From Sphingobacterium micropteri (GTDB lineage Bacteria; Bacteroidota; Bacteroidia; Sphingobacteriales; Sphingobacteriaceae): 64,000 nt of DNA. Under the pieces are notes generated by a model, which saw nothing but the letters and a program-made list of their open reading frames with translations, had not been told where the DNA came from and did no database searches. The position numbers and the translations under genes were made by a program. Positions 9,875 to 18,408 of the stretch are shown piece by piece (position 1 is the first letter of the stretch; every line of letters starts with the position of its first letter). The DNA is taken from assembly GCF_014692515.1 (NCBI RefSeq), contig NZ_JACOIK010000008.1, forward strand, positions 227,464-291,463, in the 5' to 3' direction.

Positions 9875-11632
9875 TTAATTTACAATCTCGGTTAACGGCG
9901 GCAGATTCTGCTCAGTTCCTGGGTATCCCTCATTTTGGTTAATGATACCTAGGGTGTTCGTATTAATCGCATCAGCCGGTATCGGAAACAGCACGTGGTA
10001 GGGACTAATCCGACACTCGGACGCCCCCCATTTTAAATGGGTCTGATAAAAGTTATTCGTGGCCATAACCCGGTCGTACCAAAAATTTTTCTTGCTAAAA
10101 TCCGCCAACGAGTAGCCATTACGACCTTCGGCTGCCATGATATACGAAATCCGGACCAGCTCCGATTTACGATGTTCTTCCGCAAACAACTCTCTGGCGC
10201 GCTCGTCAAGGATCGTTTCTATGGTCACATCATCCGCAGCAATTTCCGCGGCATCGGCCCGTCTTCTTACTTGGTTGATATCTGCCGCAGCCGATTCCAT
10301 CCTTCCTAACCAATAGTAGGCTTCTGCACGCAACAGATAAGTTTCTGCCGAGCGGAACACATAATAATCGCCCTGACCTCCATTCGGCACTTGGTCTGTT
10401 GTCGCTTGCGGAACAAAGGTTTTATAAAACGGGAAAGAATGATAATGCTGGAAGGTATCTACAATTGCCGAAAAGTTTGTTGGGTCTATAGGTTTTCCAA
10501 AATCGATTGACGCCGGATTGTTATATAGCAATTCCTCCTGCAGCACCCAGTTGCCATCCTTCCGCCTTAAGTCATTTTCATCCTTCCACAGATCATAAAG
10601 ATAATAATTAGAAGGCCTAAGATTCGAATTACCGCGACCAAGGGAGTCATAGGTGTCACCTCTATCTAAAGTACCTCTTGCCGCTTTACTGTCCAGAACA
10701 CGAGCGTTCCACCATGCCGGGTGATAATTGCGCATAGTATGGAGTCCCCCTGTACGTACTTCATCCGGCAAATCGTTTCTATCCAACACACCAAGGATCG
10801 TTTCGGAATTCGCTGCATTATGCACGTTTACCGGGCGGTGCAAATCCCAGAATAAGTTCCGATGCGGTGCAATTTCTACTTCGGATCCAAACCGTTCCTG
10901 CATTAACGGGTGTCTTTCAATGACGTCAGTGGCCATTTCAATCGCCTGTTCATACGCTCGGTTAGCCAAACATATTTTCGATAACAGATGTTTACCTGCC
11001 GACTGGCTTGGTGCCCCCGGCCGCATCTGTTCGGGAAGCCACTCTACGGCAAATTCCATATCGCTTTGGATACGATCCAAGATCGTCCAGCGCGAATGGG
11101 TATAGAAATCCAATTTGGCTTCCAGTAATTCCTTATCGAGAAAGGGTACATCTCCAAATTGATTGACCAGTAAATAGTACCAGTAAGCACGATGGAAGTA
11201 TGCTTCGGCCAGTATTTCATTCCGATCCGTTTCATTCTCCCAGGTAATATCATCAATCCGAGAGATAAGCGCATTCACCACACGTACCGGCCGGTACGCC
11301 CACTGGAAATTATCCAGAACGTAATAATTTCCATCGGCATTTGGAGTCAGCTGCAGGTTCATATTCCGTATACCGTTGTCATTGAGTGGTCCTGCTACCC
11401 CTAGCTCCGTAAAGATAGATTCCGATACCACGGTATTGAGTTCACCGTAAAACGAATTTCGAAGGTTCTTGCGTGCGGTAACCAACATAGACTCGTATCC
11501 AGCCTTATTTATGAGTAGGTTTTCCGGTGCATAAAAGGAGAGCGGCTCTGGTTTCAACCATTCCTTGGAGCAGGAAAAAACAGCCAACATGCTTACAGCT
11601 ACGACTAAACTATATATAATTTTTATTCTCAT
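9875..11632 (-). CDS. SusD/RagB-family lipoprotein (sulfatase locus)
   Basis: A 585-aa SusD homologue, longer than the one at the window start. The lipobox AVFSC (Cys21) makes it a surface lipoprotein. Family landmarks include the TPR-like helices around EILAEAYFHRAYWYYLLVNQ, the segment YVFRSAETYLLRAEAYYWLG, and the C-terminal HVLFPIPADAINTN. It sits 21 bp downstream of its susC and 10 bp upstream of the sulfatase. It binds the substrate at the cell surface and lids the SusC barrel. Confidence 0.93.
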   Translation of the reverse strand: MRIKIIYSLVVAVSMLAVFSCSKEWLKPEPLSFYAPENLLINKAGYESMLVTARKNLRNSFYGELNTVVSESIFTELGVAGPLNDNGIRNMNLQLTPNADGNYYVLDNFQWAYRPVRVVNALISRIDDITWENETDRNEILAEAYFHRAYWYYLLVNQFGDVPFLDKELLEAKLDFYTHSRWTILDRIQSDMEFAVEWLPEQMRPGAPSQSAGKHLLSKICLANRAYEQAIEMATDVIERHPLMQERFGSEVEIAPHRNLFWDLHRPVNVHNAANSETILGVLDRNDLPDEVRTGGLHTMRNYHPAWWNARVLDSKAARGTLDRGDTYDSLGRGNSNLRPSNYYLYDLWKDENDLRRKDGNWVLQEELLYNNPASIDFGKPIDPTNFSAIVDTFQHYHSFPFYKTFVPQATTDQVPNGGQGDYYVFRSAETYLLRAEAYYWLGRMESAAADINQVRRRADAAEIAADDVTIETILDERARELFAEEHRKSELVRISYIMAAEGRNGYSLADFSKKNFWYDRVMATNNFYQTHLKWGASECRISPYHVLFPIPADAINTNTLGIINQNEGYPGTEQNLPPLTEIVN

Positions 11633-11653
11633 TTCATCAATTATTAAGGTAAA

Positions 11654-14600
11654 CTAAAACGATGCATTGAACCCGATGGTAAAGATCCGTGGCATTGGAC
11701 TATTCTGAGATTCGGGATCCCAGCCAGTCCATTTTGTTAAGGTGAGCAAATTTCGTGCACTCAAAAAGAGCCGAAGGTTATTTACTGAAACTTTGTCCAG
11801 TACATCTTTCGGTAAACGGTAACCGATCGCGACATCCTGCAGTCTCAAAAAACTACGTGACTCATACATATTGATCCCCCCCTCAAACAATCGGTAATTT
11901 ACATTAAGTCGAGGGTGTGTATTCGATCTATTTTCGGGCGTCCAATACGGGATATCCAAGGTATTTGCCCGGTCATAGATATTCGAACTTGAGTGGTTAA
12001 AATCATCGCGCGACCCTAGGTGACCGAGGTCAGCCCTTATGAAAATGTTTGCATCAAAGTGCTTCCAGAAACTGAAATCATTCCGCCAGCCCAGTGTATA
12101 CCGAGGCTGACGCCAACCGATAAATTGTTTATCGTCAAATTGCCGGTATGCGCCATCCGCGTTACTATCTTCCACACGATATTCGCCCGGGCGTAGGCCA
12201 TACTGGGCTGCTGCTTCGGTCTCCTCAACCTGCCATATCCCCTGTATCCGGTAATCCCAGATTCTGTCTAAGGCCTCTCCCGGAAAATATCCATTTGCAT
12301 AATCTGGAACCTCCCGCTGCACAAGCTGTCCATTGACCTCTTCTTCCATCATATCCCCCCAAAGGCGATCGATACGATTACGGTTTAACGAGAAAACGAA
12401 ACTACTCCTCCAATTCAAGTTTTCTTTTTTTATAATCTGTCCCTGTACGGTGGCATTTATACCTCTATTGGAAAGTTCGCCGAGATTTGTCGTGACCGAT
12501 TCATAGCCGATAATCCGCGGTAACCTCCGATCCAATAAGAGATCATAGGTCGTCCCTTTGTAGGCATCTATTGTCGCAGTAAGCTTATTGTCAAAAGCGG
12601 TGAGGTCGAATCCTATGTTGTAGGCCTCCGTTCCCTCCCATTTCAGATTGGGATTGGCCATCGAGCTATTTGTTAGCCCCACTACCACGTTCGAACCATC
12701 AAAATATGCGTTGCGCGCGAGGTTAGAAAGCGCCGCGTATCCGGGCACATCTCTGTTTCCGTTCACCCCCCAAGAGACACGCATCTTTAGGTCATTTACC
12801 CAGGCGACATCAAAAAAACGCTCCTGAGACAATCTCCACGCAAAAGCTGCGGACGGAAAGAACCCTCTCGGGTTATTTTGGCCAAACGCAGAAAACCCAT
12901 CCCTACGCCAAGACAAGGTAAACAGATAACGTTCATCGTAATTGTAATTCATACGTGCCATCAAGGCATCTCCCGTACGCACCCTATCATTGTTACTGAT
13001 AGAGGGATTCGCCCCATATTGCAGACCATGCCAAGAAAGATTTTCATTGGGACCAAAATTTTCATTTTCCTGAAAAGACTGCTGTATCTGTAATTTTTCC
13101 GCATTAACCAAAAAAGTAAAGTCGAATGCGTGCTTATCGAAACGTTGCGACCAAGTTAAGATATTATCGACCATCCATTCATAGGAGTGTTCATCAGACC
13201 GCGTACCATATCCATTACGGCGCGTCACACCCCCCATCATCGTTGTAGAAGGCCAAAAATTATAGTCTTTTTCCGTCACCAAGCGGTTTTGGAAAGATGC
13301 ACGATATTTAATACCGAAAGGCAGTTTCAATTCTGCATAGAACGTTGCAAACAAGCGATTATTTTTTCGATACTGATCCTTATAATAGGACTCTAAGAAA
13401 GCGTTGGAAAAAGAAGGGTCTTCCTGGGGAAACCTAACTAGCATACCATCATCCTCCATAAATTTACCGTAAGGGCTAAGTCTGTTTATTCCTCCGGCAG
13501 GCACAGAGCTGTTGTCGGAAGTTGCAAACTGCGTATTTACTCCGATTTTAAAAAAATCAGCAACATCCCCTTCCAGGTTTAAACGCGTCCGCCAGGTCTT
13601 GAGCCTGTCGCCATAGATGATTCCTTCATTATCGGTATATCCGGTAGATAGGTAATAGTTCAGGCGGGATGCCTTTCCAGACAGTGCAATGTCATTGTTG
13701 TGGCGGAGCCCCTGCTGCATCCGCTTATCGTACCAGTCGATTACCCGCCCTTGTTGGAAACCTTCAATCTCTACACTGTTCAGACGTAATCTTTTTAGCC
13801 ATTCCACTATATTATCCGCATCGGCATTATTACTGTAATTCCGCCATTGTTCTAACGACACATTTTCCGGCAATTGTTCTGGATTCATATAATAACCTTC
13901 GGCATCACGTGGTGCCATCTGCTGCATAAGATCCTGTCTAAACCTTAAATACCCTGCAGCATCGAAAGGTTTATAATCGTTGGATACGGATGCCAGTCCC
14001 CACATGGACGAAAGCGTTACGGTAGGCACCTCGCTAACGCCACGTTTCGTGGTCACTATGATTACCCCTGAGGCAGCGCGTGCACCGTAAACGGCGGCCG
14101 AACTGGCATCTTGCAGGACGTCCATCGTAGCTATATCAAACGGATTGATATCCTGCAACGCTCCGTTGTAGATAACGCCGTCCAACACAATCAACGGACT
14201 CGAACCCGCAGTGATGGAGTTGGCTCCCCTCACCTCTAACGACCCTCCACCTCCTGCTCCGGTAGCCTGATTACTGGCAATACCTGCCACCGTCCCGCTT
14301 AGGAACTCGCTCAGGTTTGTAGCCGACTGGCTTTCGAAATCACGCGCATCCACACGGGAGATTGCACCGGTTAAATCGCTTCTTTTCTGCGTACCGTATC
14401 CGATCACGACAGCTTCTTCCAAGTCGTTCATAGCGGTTTTCATAGCAATTTCCAAACTAGAACGCCCCTTCAGCTCCACTTCCTGCGTTTCATACCCTAC
14501 CAGCGTAAACACTAAGATTCTTGCCTCGGCGGGCAAATCAAGGCTGAAATTCCCATCACCATCAGTTTTCGTCGCAGTAGCATAATTCTTCACCGATATT

Positions 14601-15076
14601 GTTGCACCCTCCAAAGGCAACCTATTTTCATCGGTTACCTTTCCCTTCATATGGCTTTGAGCTGGTTGATCCCAGAAATCAGGAAGAGCAACCTCTCGTT
14701 TGTCGGAGATAGTTGTTTTTACTTTACGACGTACGAGCACCGTCCGGTTACGAATGGCATAGTCAAGCGGCTGACCCTTAAAACATACCGATAAGGCATG
14801 TTCTAGACTAGCATTCTGCAAATTTACCGTTACCGGACGTGCCTTTTTTAAGTCTTGGTCCGCATAGATAAAATCCACACCAGTTTGTTCACTTAGCAAT
14901 TTTACGACATCTCTCAGCGCAGCATTTTGTTTGCTTATATTAATTTGGGCACGTGATTCCGCAGAAACCTGTAGAATCAGAAAGGTTAAAAAGAACACTG
15001 TTATCCGCATCGCTTTCCATATAGTATGATCATTCCGCTTGTGATAGCCGAATGTCTTATTATAGTTTATAATCAT
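11654..15076 (-). CDS. SusC/RagA-family TonB-dependent transporter with STN domain (sulfatase locus)
   Basis: A 1,140-aa outer-membrane importer. Order: signal peptide, STN domain (about 45-105, starting INISKQNAALRDVVKLLSEQ), carboxypeptidase-regulatory-like domain (about 143-215), plug opening with AVVIGYGTQKRSDLTG, and a barrel ending GFNASF. The ATG at 15076 adds 22 residues before MRITVFF (15010), which alone would give a clean signal peptide; both starts are possible. The STN domain ties it to the FecR and ECF genes upstream. It is only about 25% similar by eye to the first SusC, so the two loci probably serve different substrates. Confidence 0.92.
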   Translation of the reverse strand: MIINYNKTFGYHKRNDHTIWKAMRITVFFLTFLILQVSAESRAQINISKQNAALRDVVKLLSEQTGVDFIYADQDLKKARPVTVNLQNASLEHALSVCFKGQPLDYAIRNRTVLVRRKVKTTISDKREVALPDFWDQPAQSHMKGKVTDENRLPLEGATISVKNYATATKTDGDGNFSLDLPAEARILVFTLVGYETQEVELKGRSSLEIAMKTAMNDLEEAVVIGYGTQKRSDLTGAISRVDARDFESQSATNLSEFLSGTVAGIASNQATGAGGGGSLEVRGANSITAGSSPLIVLDGVIYNGALQDINPFDIATMDVLQDASSAAVYGARAASGVIIVTTKRGVSEVPTVTLSSMWGLASVSNDYKPFDAAGYLRFRQDLMQQMAPRDAEGYYMNPEQLPENVSLEQWRNYSNNADADNIVEWLKRLRLNSVEIEGFQQGRVIDWYDKRMQQGLRHNNDIALSGKASRLNYYLSTGYTDNEGIIYGDRLKTWRTRLNLEGDVADFFKIGVNTQFATSDNSSVPAGGINRLSPYGKFMEDDGMLVRFPQEDPSFSNAFLESYYKDQYRKNNRLFATFYAELKLPFGIKYRASFQNRLVTEKDYNFWPSTTMMGGVTRRNGYGTRSDEHSYEWMVDNILTWSQRFDKHAFDFTFLVNAEKLQIQQSFQENENFGPNENLSWHGLQYGANPSISNNDRVRTGDALMARMNYNYDERYLFTLSWRRDGFSAFGQNNPRGFFPSAAFAWRLSQERFFDVAWVNDLKMRVSWGVNGNRDVPGYAALSNLARNAYFDGSNVVVGLTNSSMANPNLKWEGTEAYNIGFDLTAFDNKLTATIDAYKGTTYDLLLDRRLPRIIGYESVTTNLGELSNRGINATVQGQIIKKENLNWRSSFVFSLNRNRIDRLWGDMMEEEVNGQLVQREVPDYANGYFPGEALDRIWDYRIQGIWQVEETEAAAQYGLRPGEYRVEDSNADGAYRQFDDKQFIGWRQPRYTLGWRNDFSFWKHFDANIFIRADLGHLGSRDDFNHSSSNIYDRANTLDIPYWTPENRSNTHPRLNVNYRLFEGGINMYESRSFLRLQDVAIGYRLPKDVLDKVSVNNLRLFLSARNLLTLTKWTGWDPESQNSPMPRIFTIGFNASF

Positions 15077-15141
15077 TAACTTTGTTTGTTTGGTTATTCT
15101 TCAATTATTTAGACGATAAATAAAGGAACGATCAAATATTC

Positions 15142-15171
15142 AGACGGAAGGGGTCTCAAGCACTTCCGTCT
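15142..15171. terminator. Hairpin between fecR and susC of the second locus
   Basis: Perfect 9-bp stem AGACGGAAG (15142-15150) / CTTCCGTCT (15163-15171) with a 12-nt loop, followed by T residues on the plus strand. There is no plus-strand gene that needs a terminator here. The position matches the hairpin at 5251-5276, so an attenuator or RNA-processing role between the regulator and transporter messages is more likely. Confidence 0.5.
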
Positions 15172-15199
15172 TTTTGTGGTTCCCTACACAAGCTAGCTT

Positions 15200-16342
15200 T
15201 TACATCACCTTCACCCTCCTTCCCTCAATCTCAAACCGGACCGCCTGTGTATAGCTAATCTTATCCAAAATTTCAGATATATGCTCATACCGGCCTACGG
15301 AACCGGTGAAGGTGACCAACGATGCATCACCTTGGTAAATAATCTCTACGTCGTACCAACGCGCTAACATTTTTAATATATTTTCCAGAGGTTCCTGTTC
15401 AAATACGAACTTACCATCTTTCCATGCCGTAAACTGCCTGACATCAACTGTACTTATCTTGAGATCTTCTCCCTGTAAGACACTCTGCTGTCCAGGTTTG
15501 AGCACATGATATTTTATTTCGTTTTCATCTATCATATCATGCAGAAACACATTAACGCTCCCCTCAATCAACGTAGTAAGTGTCTTATGATCATCCGTAT
15601 ACGCTGAGATATTAAATTGGGTACCGAGAACGTCAACAATCTGCGCACCTGCCTGCACGCGAAAGGGTACCTTATGAGAAAGGCCATTTTGATCCCGTAA
15701 CACCATTTTTGCGACATCAAAATAAGCTTCCCCTTCCAAGAACACCCGACGTTCTTGCTTACCAAAATGTACAGGATATCGTAGGGATGATCCGGCATTT
15801 AACCAAACGCGTGTACCATCAGGCAGTGTAAGCGCATACTGTCCGCCGCGAGGAGTCCTTAAGGTCAACATCTGTCCGGCGATTCCGGAACTAACAACCT
15901 CTCCGTCCTCATACTTTATCGAATCGCCGATCACAATACCTTTGTGCAGATCACTCAGGATAATTTCCTTTCCGCTCTCCAACACGAGCGTCGCCGTATT
16001 TCGGCCCGGTACAATACTATCCTGCTGTATTGCTACATGATTCTGCTCAAGAGAAGTTGGTGTGTATAAGAAGACGAACAAACCCACTATTACGGCTGCT
16101 GCAGCCACATAATACCAATATAGATCAAATCGACGTGACGGTCTGTTTTGTGTAATCCGACTGTCTATCTCCCGTTTTATCCTGTCCTTTAGCCTGCTCC
16201 GATCATCTTCGTTTAGCTGCCGTAGGACGTCTTTATCCTTGTCAAATAATCTGTAGTAGACATCCACAAACTGCCGTTCCTCTTCAGAGGCTGTACCGTT
16301 TCGATATTTTTCAACAAGTTCTAAAAAAGTTTCCCTATCCAT
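15200..16342 (-). CDS. FecR-family anti-sigma factor (second locus)
   Basis: A 380-aa anti-sigma regulator with an N-terminal cytoplasmic segment (about 1-74), one membrane span (about 75-93, VAAAAVIVGLFVFLY), a FecR domain with TPRGGQYALTLPDGTRVWLN and GTQFNISAY, and a C-terminal DUF4974-type domain ending FEIEGRRVKVM, similar to the ending of the first FecR. It is placed between the ECF gene and the STN-type susC, as in the first locus. It would hold the sigma until the transporter is occupied. Confidence 0.92.
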   Translation of the reverse strand: MDRETFLELVEKYRNGTASEEERQFVDVYYRLFDKDKDVLRQLNEDDRSRLKDRIKREIDSRITQNRPSRRFDLYWYYVAAAAVIVGLFVFLYTPTSLEQNHVAIQQDSIVPGRNTATLVLESGKEIILSDLHKGIVIGDSIKYEDGEVVSSGIAGQMLTLRTPRGGQYALTLPDGTRVWLNAGSSLRYPVHFGKQERRVFLEGEAYFDVAKMVLRDQNGLSHKVPFRVQAGAQIVDVLGTQFNISAYTDDHKTLTTLIEGSVNVFLHDMIDENEIKYHVLKPGQQSVLQGEDLKISTVDVRQFTAWKDGKFVFEQEPLENILKMLARWYDVEIIYQGDASLVTFTGSVGRYEHISEILDKISYTQAVRFEIEGRRVKVM

Positions 16343-16482
16343 GATTAGCGAGGTTTACACTAATAAGACAGCATAGGTTGGCATTTTCCCGAAAAAAATT
16401 TCAATTTTTCAAATTGACAACATAAAAATCTAAATATCAGTAAATTAAAATAATAACTAAAGAAAACCTGTTGATAGCTAAA

Positions 16483-17049
16483 TCAGAAAAGCTTGGTCAG
16501 GACGAGCAACACTATCAATGATGCACGCAGTTGTGCCAGTGCTAAACTTAATTGGTTTTGAACAGTTTTCCTGTTCATTTTTAACTTTTTGGCAATTTCC
16601 GCCGTGTCCAACTCCTGCTCATACCGCATCCTATAAATTACTTGCTGTCTAGCGCTCAAAGAATTAACAAGTGCTTCTGCCACGACGACCAATTCCTTAT
16701 CCAACAATGGGGTATCGCTGGATTCGGTAACCGCCTGATATTCTATTAAAAGTTCGGCTATAGGCACATAGCGTTTTTCCTTCTCAAACCAGTTGAGCAC
16801 CCTATTCTTAACCGCAGTATAAAGATATCCTCGAACATTTTCGATACATAATTCTTCCATTTGGTCCCACAGGGTGACGAAAATATCCTGGGTAATATTC
16901 TCCGCTATGTCGTATTGACGACAGCGTATGAACGCCTGCTCAAAGACGTACTCCCAATGCTCTTCATACAGCGCCGTAAAGACCTGCTCATCCTGAGTTT
17001 GCGAGCGAGATAATAAATTTGATGTCGTGTGAGATTTATAATCGGCCAT
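16483..17049 (-). CDS. FecI-type ECF sigma factor (second locus)
   Basis: A 188-aa sigma with region 2 (about 25-95; QYDIAENITQDIFVTLWDQ, YLYTAVKNRVLNWF) and region 4 HTH (about 125-178; SLSARQQVIYRMRYEQELDTAEIAKKLKMN). The C-terminal hydrophobic tail LIVLLVLTKLF is common in this Bacteroidota subgroup. The gap to fecR is about 140 bp. It forms the switch for the sulfatase locus and is first in its transcription unit, with a -7-like element upstream. Confidence 0.92.
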   Translation of the reverse strand: MADYKSHTTSNLLSRSQTQDEQVFTALYEEHWEYVFEQAFIRCRQYDIAENITQDIFVTLWDQMEELCIENVRGYLYTAVKNRVLNWFEKEKRYVPIAELLIEYQAVTESSDTPLLDKELVVVAEALVNSLSARQQVIYRMRYEQELDTAEIAKKLKMNRKTVQNQLSLALAQLRASLIVLLVLTKLF

Positions 17050-17073
17050 AAGTTGTATGCCATGTTATGCACA

Positions 17074-17081
17074 CAAACTTA
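17074..17081 (-). promoter_or_regulatory. Candidate -7 element for the second ECF sigma gene
   Basis: On the minus strand this reads TAAGTTTG, an exact match to the Bacteroidota -7 consensus TAnnTTTG, 25 bp upstream of the ATG. No good -33 element is evident at the usual distance. Confidence 0.45.
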
Positions 17082-17430
17082 AAAAATAATTTGATACTTT
17101 AATAATATGCAACTCTTTCCTTATTTTGAAGTCGTTGCCCTCCTATTTAGGAAAAAATCAACCATACCGATATACCAAATGATATGACCGCGCTTCAACA
17201 CCTCAAAGACAATAATCGATGTAGTAGAGCTGTGTTCTTCCTTGTGAGTCTGGTTGATCAAAAATGTTATCGTCATATTTAATATTAACATCTACAAATA
17301 CCTGAAGAGCATCCGTATAAACCACATATTTTTTACACATACTACCCATAAACATGTCCTTCATGCTTTACGGCATTTTTTTTGGAGGTGGCCTAAGAAC
17401 AAAACTCAATAAACTTAGGGAATTCAGATT
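17082..17430. other. Intergenic region between divergent transcription units
   Basis: About 350 bp separate the ECF gene from the plus-strand biosynthetic operon. It is AT-rich, and I see no gene, clear inverted repeat, or convincing TAnnTTTG element for the operon. A TTTTTTTTGGAGGTGG stretch at about 17376-17391 is notable but too far from the ATG to be its ribosome site. Confidence 0.5.
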
Positions 17431-18408
17431 ATGAGGTTATTAAACAAGGAAAATATCATGGCTACCTTAGAACGGGGGGTCGGAAATACGCCATTGCTCA
17501 AACTGGAGTCCTTATCCGCCACGCTAGACATCCAAATCTATGCGAAGATGGAAATGGGGAATCCAAGTGGCAGTGTCAAAGATCGGTCAGCCACCAACAT
17601 CCTGATCGAGGCGATCCGAAAGGGCGAGATAAATGCGGAGACCACTATTGTTGAGTCTTCGTCCGGAAATATGGGTATTGCCTTGGCCCGACTCTGCAAG
17701 CTGCTGCGGTTAGACTCCTATATTGTTGTCGACCCTTACATTAACCATCATACCAAGAAATTACTACGTAGTTACGGCGCAAACTTGGTAGAGGTAAATG
17801 AAAAAGATGAAAATCAAGGTTACCTCCGCAACCGGTTAAAAAAAGTACAAGAACTTTTGGAAACTGTACCAAATAGCTACTGGACAAACCAATATGGAAA
17901 CCCCAACGTACGGATGGCACACGAAAATATATTTCGCGAACTTCTCGTCCAACTTGGAACAGCCCCAGACTACATGCTAGTAGCAACCAGTACGTGTGGT
18001 ACTATCCGCGGCATCGGCGATGCCATTGCGAAGACAGAGTCGCAAACACGGCTGATCGCGGTCGACGCCGAAGGCAGTATCCTTTTTGAAAACAACCCCA
18101 AACCCAGGCACATTCCGGGAATGGGCGCTAGCCACCCATCCTCCTTTCTACAAAAACACCAGATCGACCACTATACACTTATCTCCGATCATCAAGCGAT
18201 TCAGGGATGTCATTTGATCCGGGAGCACGAAGGCATGTTAATCGGTGGCTCCTCCGGTGCGCTCGTCGCCGCATTACATAAACTTAAAGACCGCATTCCG
18301 GCAAACGCCACGGTGGCTTTACTCTTCCCAGATAGTGGCGAGCGCTATCTTGATACGATCTACGACGACATGTGGGTACATAAGACTTTTGAGAAAGTAA
18401 TCGCATGA
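17431..18408 (+). CDS. PLP-dependent cysteine-synthase-like enzyme, SbnA type
   Basis: A 325-aa fold-type II PLP enzyme. PLP Lys50 lies in NPSGSVKDR, the cofactor loop is SSSGNMG (about 77-83), and the phosphate-binding loop is TSTCGTIRGIG. It resembles SbnA, which joins O-phosphoserine and glutamate to form the precursor of 2,3-diaminopropionate, more than housekeeping CysK/CysM; this assignment is by eye. It overlaps the next gene by 4 bp (ATGA) and leads a three-gene operon. The alternative start at 17458 would remove nine residues. There is no SbnB homologue beside it, so the final product may differ from diaminopropionate. Confidence 0.75.
   Translation: MRLLNKENIMATLERGVGNTPLLKLESLSATLDIQIYAKMEMGNPSGSVKDRSATNILIEAIRKGEINAETTIVESSSGNMGIALARLCKLLRLDSYIVVDPYINHHTKKLLRSYGANLVEVNEKDENQGYLRNRLKKVQELLETVPNSYWTNQYGNPNVRMAHENIFRELLVQLGTAPDYMLVATSTCGTIRGIGDAIAKTESQTRLIAVDAEGSILFENNPKPRHIPGMGASHPSSFLQKHQIDHYTLISDHQAIQGCHLIREHEGMLIGGSSGALVAALHKLKDRIPANATVALLFPDSGERYLDTIYDDMWVHKTFEKVIA

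Noticed and set aside
17376..17391. Ribosome site or promoter of the biosynthetic operon
   Set aside because: The GGAGGTGG stretch is more than 35 bp from the ATG, with no usable start nearer.
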